Below, in pieces: positions 24,717-33,667 of a DNA stretch of 64,000 nt. This DNA is from Acidisoma sp. PAMC 29798 (GTDB lineage Bacteria > Pseudomonadota > Alphaproteobacteria > Acetobacterales > Acetobacteraceae). The translations under genes were made by a program, and so were the position numbers. The notes beneath the pieces are model-generated. The model saw only the letters and a list, made by a program, of their open reading frames with translations, was not told where the DNA came from and ran no database searches. The stretch lies in NCBI RefSeq assembly GCF_030252425.1, contig NZ_CP126994.1:2723001-2787000 (forward strand), read 5' to 3'. Every line of letters begins with the position of its first letter. Position 1 is the first letter of the stretch.

Positions 24717-25152
24717 TACGGATCTGGCATTACGCGCTGCCTACCGCGTCTGGGGGCAGGAGACGGTGCGCTACTCCGACACCGACGCCATGGGCCATGT
24801 CAATAACGTCGCCTATGCCGCCTTCCTCGAAACCGGCCGGACCACGCTGGTGCGCGCCTGCGGCTTGCCGGTCGGCCATAGCGCCACCTCCGTCGTGCTG
24901 GCGCGGGTGGAAATCGATTATCTGTTAGAGGTGTATTGGCCCGCGACGCTGGATATTGGCATCGCGGTCACGGGCCTCGGCCGTAGCTCCATCACGATGG
25001 TGCAGGGGCTGTTCCTGGGCGACCTCTGCGTCGCCCGTGGGCGGGAGGTTCTGGTGCTGATGGATACGCAAACCCGCCGCTCCACCCCCCTGCCCGACGA
25101 CGTGCGCGCGACCATCCTGCGTGTGGCAGGTATGGGTGAGGAAACTTCCTAA
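24709..25152 (+). CDS. Acyl-CoA thioesterase, hotdog fold (4HBT/YbgC-like)
   Basis: 147 residues. The catalytic-aspartate signature YSDTDAMGHVNNVAYAAFLE is intact. Hydrolyses acyl-CoA thioesters; exact substrate unknown. ATG at 24709 overlaps the ftsY stop by eight bases, so it is translated from the same messenger, with no obvious functional link. Confidence 0.88.
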   Translation: MSDTDLALRAAYRVWGQETVRYSDTDAMGHVNNVAYAAFLETGRTTLVRACGLPVGHSATSVVLARVEIDYLLEVYWPATLDIGIAVTGLGRSSITMVQGLFLGDLCVARGREVLVLMDTQTRRSTPLPDDVRATILRVAGMGEETS

Positions 25153-25181
25153 AGTCGCGCCCAGGCCATAGAAAGGCTGAC

Positions 25182-26369
25182 ATGAGCCTGACGAAAACCG
25201 CCTCCCCGCCCGCCACCGTGGCCGCAGCCACGGTTCCTTTCCTCGATCTTCGTGCGCAACAGGCGCGTATCGGCACGGAGATGCGCCGGCGGATCGACAC
25301 CGTACTCGGCCATTGCCAGTTCGTGCTGGGGCCAGAGGTTCTGGAATTGGAAACGGAACTCGCGCGGCGCGCCGGCGCCGCCCATTGCGTCTCGGTCAGT
25401 TCCGGCACGGACGCCTTGCTCATCGCCATGATGGCCGAGGATATCGGCCCGGGGGATGCGGTGTTCCTGCCCGCCTTCACCTATACCGCGACGGCCGAAG
25501 TGCCGCTGCTGCTGCGCGCCACGCCCGTTTTCGTCGATATCGATCCCGACACCTTCCAGATGGACGTCGTGGATCTCGACGCGAAGGTCGCGGCCGTCCT
25601 GGCCGCCGGCAAACTGCGCCCGCGTGCCGTGATCGGCGTCGACCTGTTCGGCCAGCCTGCCGATTGGGATGCGATCAATAACGTCGCGGATCGCCACGGC
25701 TTGGTCACCATCGATGACTGCGCCCAGGCCTTCGGCGCCTCGCTCCAGGGTCGGCCTCTGGGGAGCCAGGCGCATTCCACAGCGATCAGCTTCTTCCCGT
25801 CCAAAGCGCTTGGCGCTTATGGCGACGGTGGCGCGCTATTCACCCAATCCGCCGAGCGCGCCGCGCTCTATCGCAGCCTGCGCACCCATGGCGAGGGCAA
25901 GATGCGCTACGACGTCCAGCGCATCGGCATCAATGGCCGGCTGGACACGCTGCAGGCGGCCGTTCTGCTCGCCAAGCTCACGGTGTTCGATGAGGAGTTG
26001 GCGGCGCGGGATCGCGTCGCCCGCCATTACGACAGCCGCCTCGGCAACCTGTTGCAAACGCCGGTGCGGGTGCCGCACAGCACCTCCGCCTGGGCGGTCT
26101 ATGCCGTGCTATTGCCGACCGAGGCGGCCCGCGCGCGGGTGCAGGCCGCATGTCAGGCAGCCGGCGTCTCCACCGCCGTCTATTATCCCAAGCCGCTGCA
26201 TCACCAGCCGGCCTATGCCCCGCATCATGACGGCAGCCGTCTGCCGGTTTCCGAGGCAGTGGCAACGCGCATCATGGCCTTGCCGATCCACCCCGACCTC
26301 ACGGCGGCGCAGGTCGATCAGGTCTGTGACGCCGTGGCGGCCGCCCTCGCTGCAACAGCCCTCACCTAG
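25182..26369 (+). CDS. DegT/DnrJ/EryC1-family PLP aminotransferase
   Basis: 395 residues. Fold type I PLP enzyme with SSGTDALLIAM (phosphate binding), DDCAQAFGA (cofactor aspartate) and the Schiff-base lysine in FFPSKALGAYGDGGAL. The family transfers an amino group to a keto-sugar nucleotide for surface polysaccharide synthesis; a WlbE/WbpE-type role is possible. No sugar-nucleotide genes are next to it, although remnants of two occur at 15-17 kb. Confidence 0.87.
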   Translation: MSLTKTASPPATVAAATVPFLDLRAQQARIGTEMRRRIDTVLGHCQFVLGPEVLELETELARRAGAAHCVSVSSGTDALLIAMMAEDIGPGDAVFLPAFTYTATAEVPLLLRATPVFVDIDPDTFQMDVVDLDAKVAAVLAAGKLRPRAVIGVDLFGQPADWDAINNVADRHGLVTIDDCAQAFGASLQGRPLGSQAHSTAISFFPSKALGAYGDGGALFTQSAERAALYRSLRTHGEGKMRYDVQRIGINGRLDTLQAAVLLAKLTVFDEELAARDRVARHYDSRLGNLLQTPVRVPHSTSAWAVYAVLLPTEAARARVQAACQAAGVSTAVYYPKPLHHQPAYAPHHDGSRLPVSEAVATRIMALPIHPDLTAAQVDQVCDAVAAALAATALT

Positions 26370-26383
26370 ACGGGGGCGCTGCG

Positions 26384-27361
26384 ATGCCGAAGGAAACCCA
26401 AAAGGAGACCGTTGTGTCGCGGCGCGATCTACACCCCGACATCGCCCCCTACGGCTCGGGCTATCTGGCGCGCTCGGCTGGCCATTCAATGTATTGGGAA
26501 CAGGCGGGCAATCCGCGCGGCCTGCCGGTGCTGTTCCTGCACGGCGGCCCCGGCGCGGGCGCAGGCGCCGTGCATCGCCGCTTCTTCGATCCGCAGGTTT
26601 GGCGCGCCGTATTGTTCGATCAACGCGGTGCCGGACGGTCGCGTCCGCTCGGTGGATTGGATGATAACACAACGTCTTTTCTGATCGAGGATATCGAAGC
26701 CCTGCGCTCGCAGCTTGGTATCGAGCAATGGGTGCTGTTCGGCGGTTCCTGGGGCTCGACCCTCGCCATCGCCTATGCGCAGGCGCATCCCGAGCGGGTG
26801 CGCGCCTGCGTGTTGCGCGGCATCTTCCTGGGCCGCGATACCGAAGTGGATTGGTTCCTGCACGGTGTGCGCGCGGTATTTCCCGATGCGCATGACCAGT
26901 TCATCGGCTTTCTGCCGGCGGCCGAGCGCGGTGACATTCTCCGCGCCTATCGTGCGCGGCTGAACGACCCGGATCCGCGCGTGCATGGTCCGGCGGCACG
27001 CGCATGGTCAGTGTTCGAGGGATCATGCAGCACATTGCTGCCGCATCCCGACACGGTCACGACTTTCGCGCGGGACCGTGCAGCCCTCGGCCTCGCCCGG
27101 ATCGAGGCGCATTATTTTGAGCACAAGCTGTATCTGCCGCCCGAGGGCCTGCTGCATTCCATGGATCGCATCGGGCATATTCCGGCCGAGATCGTGCAGG
27201 GCCGTTACGACATGGTATGCCCGCCGCAGAGTGCGTTTGAACTCGCGGCCCGCTGGCCGGAGGCGCGGCTGACGGTGGTGCCGGATGCCGGGCATTCGGC
27301 CTTGGAGCCAGGCACGCGCGTGGCGCTGCTCGCGGCGCTGGAGCGGTTCAGCGCGGTGTGA
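26384..27361 (+). CDS. pip: Proline iminopeptidase
   Basis: 325 residues, alpha/beta hydrolase of peptidase family S33. The oxyanion HGGPGAG motif, nucleophile GGSWGS and catalytic His near the end in DAGHSALE are present, with DMVCPP around the acid residue. Releases N-terminal proline from peptides in the cytosol. Fourteen bases after the aminotransferase gene. An internal GTG before SRRDLHPDI could also be the start. Confidence 0.93.
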   Translation: MPKETQKETVVSRRDLHPDIAPYGSGYLARSAGHSMYWEQAGNPRGLPVLFLHGGPGAGAGAVHRRFFDPQVWRAVLFDQRGAGRSRPLGGLDDNTTSFLIEDIEALRSQLGIEQWVLFGGSWGSTLAIAYAQAHPERVRACVLRGIFLGRDTEVDWFLHGVRAVFPDAHDQFIGFLPAAERGDILRAYRARLNDPDPRVHGPAARAWSVFEGSCSTLLPHPDTVTTFARDRAALGLARIEAHYFEHKLYLPPEGLLHSMDRIGHIPAEIVQGRYDMVCPPQSAFELAARWPEARLTVVPDAGHSALEPGTRVALLAALERFSAV

Positions 27362-27436
27362 GTGTTTGAGGTTGAGCTGATCGTCACCCAACTCTCGTAT
27401 CGTCATCCCCGGGCGCTTGACCCGGGGATGACGATA
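27361..27436. repeat. Dispersed intergenic repeat, copy B, with 16-bp hairpin
   Basis: 45-base head matching copy A at 17239 in 39 positions, then a perfect 16-bp stem with 7-base loop at 27398-27436 (TATCGTCATCCCCGGG with its complement). Lies between convergent pip and the YihY gene and probably serves as a bidirectional terminator. Confidence 0.78.
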
Positions 27437-27489
27437 ATTAGAAGGTCGTCGCTTCAAAACCTGCGACCCCGTAACGTGTGATCGCCTGC

Positions 27490-28581
27490 TCAGGCCACCC
27501 GATCCGCCATCGTGGCACCCCGCGTGCCAAGCGGCTTGTCCGGCCCCTCGGTCGTGTCGCGCGCCGTCTGATGTTCCATCTCCGAGTTCAATTCGGCACC
27601 GATCAGGATCACCGCTGAGGAAATCCACAGCCAGGTCATGAAGCCGATGACCGCGCCGAGCGTACCGTAGGTCTTGTTGTAATTGCCGAAGTTCTGCACG
27701 TAGTACGAAAACGCGAGCGAGGCGATCAGCCAGCCGATGGTGGCGACGGCACTGCCCCAGGTCACCCAGCGCCAGCGTGCCGGCCTGCGGCAAGGGCCGT
27801 AGCGATACAGCAGGCTGAGAAACAAACCGAGCATGATCAGTAAGGCCGGCCAGCGCGCGAGCTTGAGAAGAAGTTTCGTGATGCCTTCAAGGCCCACGTA
27901 ATTCAATACGGCCGGCAAGACCACCACGCCGGCCGTCGCCACGATCAGAAACACGATAGTGCTGAGCGTGAAGGCCAGGGACAGCAAGGTTCGCCGCACG
28001 AAGCTGCGCGTCTCCTTTTCCTTGTAGACGATGTTGAGGGCGTCGAACAAAGCCTTCACACCGGCATTGGCACTCCAGAGCGAGGTCGCGAGGCCGATCA
28101 CCAATCCGATGCCCAGCGCCTTACCCGGGCTCGACGCAAGAGACTTCAATTGGCCGGTGATGATGTCCATCCCACCGCCGGGCACCACGCCCTGAAGCGA
28201 CGCCGCGCTGTCGGACAAGGTCTTGGGATCGGCGATCAAACCATAGAGGGACACGAGCGTCGCCATCGCGGGAAACAGCGCGAGCAGGCCGTAGAAAGTG
28301 ACCGCCGCCGCCTGGGCGAGGACGTTGTCGTCATTGATCTCGTTGTAGACGCGCTTGAGGATCTGCCACCAGCCGCGCTTGGGAATGTCGGTCGGCGACC
28401 GCGCCGCGCGGCCCTGACCGCCGGCTGCGGCAATCGCCGCTTCGGCCGCGGGGTCGGCGGGTTCGCCATGCACCGCGATAGTCTTGGGGGCGCCGACGCC
28501 TTTCAACCAGAGACTGACAAGAACCGTGAGGCCGGCCGCGGCTGAGGCATTGACGGCACGGCCGCCGATACGGGAGATCAC
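27490..28581 (-). CDS. YihY/BrkB family inner-membrane protein
   Basis: 363 residues. Central YihY domain with about six membrane segments (YNEINDDNVLAQAAAVTFYGLLALFP motif region near residue 78; LWSANAGVKALFDALN; GAVIGFMTWLWISS). Family once misnamed ribonuclease BN; the function is unresolved. Cytosolic tails at both ends, the N-terminal one about 70 residues long with a further hydrophobic stretch. Eight bases downstream of the small lipoprotein gene. Confidence 0.88.
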   Translation of the reverse strand: MISRIGGRAVNASAAAGLTVLVSLWLKGVGAPKTIAVHGEPADPAAEAAIAAAGGQGRAARSPTDIPKRGWWQILKRVYNEINDDNVLAQAAAVTFYGLLALFPAMATLVSLYGLIADPKTLSDSAASLQGVVPGGGMDIITGQLKSLASSPGKALGIGLVIGLATSLWSANAGVKALFDALNIVYKEKETRSFVRRTLLSLAFTLSTIVFLIVATAGVVVLPAVLNYVGLEGITKLLLKLARWPALLIMLGLFLSLLYRYGPCRRPARWRWVTWGSAVATIGWLIASLAFSYYVQNFGNYNKTYGTLGAVIGFMTWLWISSAVILIGAELNSEMEHQTARDTTEGPDKPLGTRGATMADRVA

Positions 28582-28589
28582 GATGGGTC

Positions 28590-28796
28590 CTAGCTGCCTG
28601 GGGTCGTGCCGACACCGCCGCTCGGGCCGCCCTGGGTTCCGGCGCCGGCGGCGCCACCCTGCGCCTCCGTCCCGTAACCACCGACTGACCCGGCCGAGGC
28701 CGGGCCCTCATTGGAGGACCCCATCATGCCGCAACCGCCCAGCGCGAGCGCGAAAGCGCCGGCCAATGCCAATGAAAGGGTTGCCTTGAAGGTCAT
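28590..28796 (-). CDS. Small glycine-rich lipoprotein
   Basis: 68 residues. Type II signal peptide with lipobox LGGC, Cys22 being the lipidation site, followed by a glycine/serine/alanine-rich tail with no recognised domain. Likely anchored in the outer membrane. Only eight bases before the YihY gene, so probably co-transcribed. Function unknown. Confidence 0.75.
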   Translation of the reverse strand: MTFKATLSLALAGAFALALGGCGMMGSSNEGPASAGSVGGYGTEAQGGAAGAGTQGGPSGGVGTTPGS

Positions 28797-28920
28797 GTCC
28801 CGGCTCCGCTAGAATGTCGCTGTCGAACCGCGATTTCGGGTCGTCAGCGCGGATTGCTAGGGGCAGTCATGCCTTTGTGTGAGGGCTCCCCTTGGGAGTG
28901 CCGTTGAGAAGGAGACTGAC

Positions 28921-29700
28921 ATGGACGTCAATACCGTGGTCCCACCCGCGCCGCCGAGCATCGACCACATCCAATCGGAACAGGACGTGCGCGAGGATCT
29001 CGCCGCCGCCTATCGGTTGATCGCGCATTTTGGCATGCAGGACACGGTCTATACCCATCTTTCGGTGCGCCTGCCGGGCGGCGGCAACCGCTTCCTGGTC
29101 AATCCCTATGGACTGTTGTTCGAGGAAATCACGGCGAGTTCCCTGGTCGAGGTCGATGCCTTCGGCGAACCTGCCCAGGCGACCGCCTGGCCGGTCAATC
29201 CGGCCGGTTTCGTCATTCATTCGGCGCTGCATATGGGCCGCGCGGACGCCCATTGCGTCATGCACACCCACACCTTGGCCGGCATGACAGTCGCGGCCCA
29301 GCAGGGCGGCTTGCTGCCGCTCAATCAGATCAGCATGGAGTTCCTGGGCCAGGTCGCGCTGCATGAATACGAGGGCGTCGCGGATGACGACAACCTGAGT
29401 GAGCGCGAGCGGCTGCTACGGGATTTCGGCGACAGCAAGCATTGCATGATTCTGCGCAACCACGGCTTGCTGACCATCGGCCATACGGTGGCCGAGGCCT
29501 TCTACTGGATGTATTATATGGAGCAGGCCTGCCGCATTCAGGTCGCGGCGCAATCCACCGGCGCGCCGCTGAGCCTTCCGTCGGAAGCGGTGCAGCAGCG
29601 CACCATGGCGCAGATGGAGCCCTCGCTGAACAAGGGTTGGCTCGTCTGGCAGGCGATGCGGCGCAAGATGGACCGCGAACAGCCCGACTATCGGAACTAA
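28921..29700 (+). CDS. Class II aldolase/adducin-family protein
   Basis: 259 residues. Metal-binding histidines in MHTHTLAG and the distal NHGLLTIG motif are present, together with NPYGLLFEEIT. Members are sugar-phosphate aldolases, epimerases or decarboxylases; the branch here (long C-terminal helix, WMYYMEQACRIQ) is often annotated only as class II aldolase. ATG at 28921 has AAGGAG before it. Confidence 0.85.
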   Translation: MDVNTVVPPAPPSIDHIQSEQDVREDLAAAYRLIAHFGMQDTVYTHLSVRLPGGGNRFLVNPYGLLFEEITASSLVEVDAFGEPAQATAWPVNPAGFVIHSALHMGRADAHCVMHTHTLAGMTVAAQQGGLLPLNQISMEFLGQVALHEYEGVADDDNLSERERLLRDFGDSKHCMILRNHGLLTIGHTVAEAFYWMYYMEQACRIQVAAQSTGAPLSLPSEAVQQRTMAQMEPSLNKGWLVWQAMRRKMDREQPDYRN

Positions 29701-29714
29701 TCTTCGCGGAATTG

Positions 29715-29782
29715 GCGGATAGCGCTACGCTCATCCGCCCTACGTGACGTCGTAGGGTGGATAAGCGTAGCGCAATCCACCA
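29715..29782. repeat. Palindromic repeat GCGGAT/TAGGGTGGAT, full copy 1
   Basis: Two inverted arms (GCGGATAGCGCTACGC...CCGCCCTACG and CGTAGGGTGGATAAGCG...ATCCACC) flank TGACGT. It fills the gap between the convergent aldolase and cysK genes, as expected of a bidirectional terminator. Matches a widespread proteobacterial intergenic repeat type. Confidence 0.8.
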
Positions 29783-29786
29783 TCAA

Positions 29787-30719
29787 TCAATCCACGAGAT
29801 CGGCGTAAAGCGGCGTGCTGAGATAGCGCTCACCGTAGGATGCGATGATCGTCACGATCAGCTTGCCCGCGCTCTCCGGCCGGTTCGCGACCTGAACGGC
29901 CGCCCAAAGCGCAGCGCCGGAGGAAATGCCCACCAGCAGCCCTTCCTCCCGCGTGACCCGGCGCGCCGTGTCGAAAGCGTCCTGGTTCTTGACGCGCATG
30001 ACCTCGTCATACACGTCGGTGTCCAGAATGGCGGGCACAAAGCCCGCGCCGATGCCCTGCAAGGGATGCGGCCCCTTGGTGCCGCCGGACAGCACCGGTG
30101 ATGCATCAGGCTCGACCGCGACGACCTGCATGCCCGGCTTGCGGGCCTTCAAAACTTCGCCGACGCCGGTGATCGTGCCGCCGGTGCCGATGCCGGCGAC
30201 CAGGACATCGATCTGCCCATCGGTATCGTTCCAGATCTCCTCAGCCGTCGTGCGGCGATGGATTTCGGGGTTCGCCGCATTCTTGAACTGCTGCGGCATA
30301 TAGTAGTGGGGGCCCGAGGCCGCGATCTGCTCGGCGCGCGCGATGGCGCCACCCATGCCTTCGCTGCCCGGCGTCAGGATCAGTTCTGCCCCATAGGCGC
30401 GCAGCAGAATGCGACGCTCCTTACTCATCGTCTCCGGCATCGTCAGGATGCAGCGATAGCCGCGCGCGGCGCAGACCATGGCCAGCGCGATGCCGGTATT
30501 GCCGCTGGTCGGCTCTACGATGACCGAATCAGGCCCGATCAGCCCGGCCTTTTCGGCGGCATCGATCATCGAGACGCCGATCCGGTCCTTCACGCTATGG
30601 CCCGGATTGAAATATTCAAGCTTGGCGACGATCCGGCCGGGGGCGCCCGGCGCCAGCCGTCTGATAGCGACCAGCGGGGTATTGCCCACGAGGGCGGTCA
30701 CGTCATTCGCGATTTTCAT
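29787..30719 (-). CDS. cysK: Cysteine synthase A
   Basis: 310 residues. PLP enzyme joining O-acetylserine and sulfide. The Schiff-base lysine is in [11 protein letters not shown], the substrate loop is EPTSGNTG and the phosphate loop is [15 protein letters not shown] at 30719 with AGGA upstream; the longer frame overlaps cysE. It follows cysE by about 40 bases and completes the sulfur route that starts with cysD/cysNC 15 kb away. Confidence 0.96.
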   Translation of the reverse strand: MKIANDVTALVGNTPLVAIRRLAPGAPGRIVAKLEYFNPGHSVKDRIGVSMIDAAEKAGLIGPDSVIVEPTSGNTGIALAMVCAARGYRCILTMPETMSKERRILLRAYGAELILTPGSEGMGGAIARAEQIAASGPHYYMPQQFKNAANPEIHRRTTAEEIWNDTDGQIDVLVAGIGTGGTITGVGEVLKARKPGMQVVAVEPDASPVLSGGTKGPHPLQGIGAGFVPAILDTDVYDEVMRVKNQDAFDTARRVTREEGLLVGISSGAALWAAVQVANRPESAGKLIVTIIASYGERYLSTPLYADLVD

Positions 30720-30759
30720 TGTTCTTGTCCTGAACTCTCGGGGCTTCTTGGCAGTCGTG

Positions 30760-31623
30760 TCAGATAGTCCAGTCGAAGGACTCATAGGCGAGCGAGGCTA
30801 AAATCTCGTCCGGCGTCTCACCGGTGCCTTCAAGAGCGATCTTGCGCACCAGCTTGGCCGGCACGCCCGCGACCACCGCATTGGCGGGCACGGAGCGCAA
30901 GACGACCGATCCGGCGGCGATGCGGGCATTCTCACCCACTTCGATATTCCCGAGCACCTTGGCGCCTGCGCCGATCATCGCACCGCGCCGCACCTTGGGG
31001 TGACGGTCGCCAGCCTCCTTGCCGGTGCCGCCCAGCGTCACGTCCTGGAGCAGTGACACGTCATCCTCGATCACCGCCGTCTCGCCCACCACCAGGCCCG
31101 TCGCATGGTCGAGGAAGATGCCCTTGCCGAAGCGGGCGGCTGGATGGATATCGGTCTGGAAGACCTCGGACGAGCGGCTTTGCAGATACAGCGCGAAGTC
31201 CCGCTCTCCACTGGTCCAGAGCCAATGGGTCACACGCTGCGCCTGGATGGCATGGAAGCCCTTGAAATACAGAAAGGGCTCAATGAAGCGCTCGCAGGCC
31301 GGATCCCGCTCATAGACCGCATTGATGTCGGCCCTGAGGGCGATGCCGATGGTGGCATCATGCGACAGCGCGCGATGGAAGGCCTGCACAATGAGCGGCA
31401 GGGACACGACATCGTTCTTGAGGCGGGAGGCGACGCGGTGGCAGACGGCGGCCTCGAAGGACGGCTGGTTGATGATGGAATCGAAGAACAGCGTCGCGAG
31501 GGCGGGCGCTTCGGCATAGGCGTCCTCCGCCTCCTGGCGAAGCCTGGCCCAGAGCGGATCGGCACATTCTTCGGGCCTTGGACGCGGAACGATCGCGAGG
31601 TGACCCAGGGTCGTGCAGCTCAA
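30760..31623 (-). CDS. cysE: Serine O-acetyltransferase
   Basis: 287 residues. N-terminal helical domain followed by a left-handed beta helix of hexapeptide repeats ([50 protein letters not shown]). The active-site His lies in the LDHATG turn. Makes O-acetylserine from serine and acetyl-CoA, the substrate of CysK encoded next to it. Confidence 0.96.
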   Translation of the reverse strand: MSCTTLGHLAIVPRPRPEECADPLWARLRQEAEDAYAEAPALATLFFDSIINQPSFEAAVCHRVASRLKNDVVSLPLIVQAFHRALSHDATIGIALRADINAVYERDPACERFIEPFLYFKGFHAIQAQRVTHWLWTSGERDFALYLQSRSSEVFQTDIHPAARFGKGIFLDHATGLVVGETAVIEDDVSLLQDVTLGGTGKEAGDRHPKVRRGAMIGAGAKVLGNIEVGENARIAAGSVVLRSVPANAVVAGVPAKLVRKIALEGTGETPDEILASLAYESFDWTI

Positions 31624-31778
31624 AGCGTCTCTCCTCCGGCTTGCGGCAGGCGATCACAGGCGGGAAACCCTTATACGCGATCCAGCGGGGCCGCCAATTC
31701 ACCTTGCCGTCGCGTCAGCCGCCTCCGCCACGCGGGTCAGCGTTTGCCGAGTCTCCGGCCGTCGGGTTAGGAGCAGAT

Positions 31779-33155
31779 ATGCGAGATGGTTTTGGTGGCG
31801 CATTGGCTGGACGGAGGCATCGCCGCATCTTCGGCGTCGTCGCCGTCGCGCTATGCCTGTTGGGGCTGCTGGCCTTTACCCATGCGGGCTTGCCACTGCC
31901 GCATCTGCCCGCCTTCTTGCCGGCCTATTCAAGCGCGGTGATCGTGACCGATCTCATCACCGCCTCTTTGCTGTTTTCCCATGCGCCCCTCTCAGGGCGG
32001 CGCGGCCTGATCTGGATCGGCGGGGCGTATCTCTTTTCGGGCACCATCGCGATTGCGCAAATGTTGGTCTTTCCTGGTGTCTGGTCGGTCACAGGGTTTT
32101 TCGGAGCAGGACCGCAGAGCGCCGTGTGGCTCTGGGTCTGTTGGCACGGCGGATTTCCGCTCCTCGTTCTGATATCGGCTGTGATCGAAGCCTGGTGGAA
32201 GGCGCCCGCCGCGTCCGCCTCCACCGCGCCGTCTTTAATCATGACGGGCTGCGTGTTGTGCCTGGTGGTCGCGCTGACTGTTCTGGTGACGCAATTCCAG
32301 ACCTGGCTGCCGAACCTGATCACCAACGGTCACTACCTCAACCTGACGCATTCGGTGCCCGGTATCCTGGTACCCCTGATCAACGTCGCGGCCCTGGTGG
32401 CAGTGCTGCTCGGGACGCGGCGCGGATCGGTACTCGACCTCGGCCTCACCATCGCCGTGCTCGCCTCCTTGATCGATGCCGTGCTGACACTGCGCGCCGG
32501 GGCGCGGTTCTCGCTCGGCTGGTACGTCGCACGGGCGGCAACCACGGTCACCGCGTTTTCCGTCCTCGCGGTCTACTTGCGCGAAATCACTGCACTCCAT
32601 GCCCGCGTCATCAGGCTGAATACGCAACTCGCCGAGCAGGCAATGATGGACGTCATTACCGGCCTTTTCAATCGCCGCCATTTCAACACGCAGCTTGATC
32701 TCACCTTGCGGAATGCCGCGCAGCGCCGCCTATCGACGAGCCTGCTGCTGATCGATATCGATCATTTCAAGCGCTACAACGACCAGTACGGCCACCTCGC
32801 GGGGGACGTGTGCCTGCACCAGGTCGGCCAGGCGATCGGCCGCGCCCTGCGCCGTACCGATGACGTCGCGACCCGCTATGGCGGCGAGGAATTCGCGGTG
32901 ATCCTGCCTGCGACGGGGATCGCGGACGCCACCGCCATTGCCCATCGTATCCTGGCGGCGGTGCTCGCGCTGCGGATCGAGCATGCCGCCAGCCTGTCGG
33001 CGGCGATCGTGACGGTGAGCATCGGCGTCGGCACGGTGCCGCCCGGCACCTCGCTTGAGGACATCATCCGCCGCGCGGACCGCGCCTTGTATGCCGCGAA
33101 GGACGCCGGCCGGAACCAGGTCAACGCCGAGATGGACGTCGCGTTGGCGGGGTGA
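31779..33155 (+). CDS. MASE4-GGDEF diguanylate cyclase
   Basis: 458 residues. Residues about 1-290 form eight or so membrane helices with a MASE4-like pattern (YSSAVIVTDLITASLLF, FPGVWSVTGFFGAGPQSAVWLWVCWH). A GGDEF domain follows with signature YGGEEF and an inhibitory-site RxxD (RTDD) five residues before it, so it is expected to make cyclic di-GMP and be product-inhibited. The ATG at 31779 has TTAGGAG upstream. No EAL domain. Confidence 0.93.
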   Translation: MRDGFGGALAGRRHRRIFGVVAVALCLLGLLAFTHAGLPLPHLPAFLPAYSSAVIVTDLITASLLFSHAPLSGRRGLIWIGGAYLFSGTIAIAQMLVFPGVWSVTGFFGAGPQSAVWLWVCWHGGFPLLVLISAVIEAWWKAPAASASTAPSLIMTGCVLCLVVALTVLVTQFQTWLPNLITNGHYLNLTHSVPGILVPLINVAALVAVLLGTRRGSVLDLGLTIAVLASLIDAVLTLRAGARFSLGWYVARAATTVTAFSVLAVYLREITALHARVIRLNTQLAEQAMMDVITGLFNRRHFNTQLDLTLRNAAQRRLSTSLLLIDIDHFKRYNDQYGHLAGDVCLHQVGQAIGRALRRTDDVATRYGGEEFAVILPATGIADATAIAHRILAAVLALRIEHAASLSAAIVTVSIGVGTVPPGTSLEDIIRRADRALYAAKDAGRNQVNAEMDVALAG

Positions 33156-33170
33156 GAGCATCCCCGTACG

Positions 33171-33249
33171 GCGGATAACGCTTCGCTCATCTGCTCTACA
33201 GGACAACGGCGGCGACGTCGTAGGGTGGATGAGCGAAGCGTCATCCACC
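33171..33249. repeat. Palindromic repeat GCGGAT/TAGGGTGGAT, full copy 2
   Basis: Arms GCGGATAACGCTTCGCTCATC and GTAGGGTGGATGAGCGAAGCG...ATCCACC around a GGCGACGTC centre. Lies between the convergent diguanylate cyclase and acpS genes. Confidence 0.8.
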
Positions 33250-33262
33250 AACTGACCGAAGC

Positions 33263-33667
33263 CTACAGCGGGACGGCCGAAATGATCACCTGGGCGAAGG
33301 CATAGGGATATTCGTCCGTCATCGTCAGCGCCACCTGCGCCGTCATGCCCGGTGGCGTCAGCGCCGCGAGGCGCGCGGCGGCGCCACCGGTGAGCATAAA
33401 GCCCGGCGCGCCGGATCGCTGGTTCACCACGCCCAAATCTGACATGAACACGCCCGCGTTGAAGCCGGTGCCCAGCGCCTTGGCGCAGGCTTCCTTGGCC
33501 GCGAAACGCTTCGCGAAGGTGCCCGCGCGTAGTTTCTCGGTGCGGCGCATCGCCTTCGCCCGCTCGGCCTCGGTAAAGACACGCTGCAAAAACCGATCGC
33601 CGAAGCGCGCGATTGCGGCCTCGACCCGGCGGATGTCGCAGAGGTCCGAGCCAATCCCGATGATCAT
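33263..33667 (-). CDS. acpS: Holo-[acyl-carrier-protein] synthase
   Basis: 134 residues. Transfers 4'-phosphopantetheine to acyl carrier protein. The magnesium-binding [13 protein letters not shown] motif and the [14 protein letters not shown] motif are intact. The ATG overlaps the rel stop (TGATG). rpoZ-rel-acpS is a common alphaproteobacterial order. Confidence 0.97.
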   Translation of the reverse strand: MIIGIGSDLCDIRRVEAAIARFGDRFLQRVFTEAERAKAMRRTEKLRAGTFAKRFAAKEACAKALGTGFNAGVFMSDLGVVNQRSGAPGFMLTGGAAARLAALTPPGMTAQVALTMTDEYPYAFAQVIISAVPL

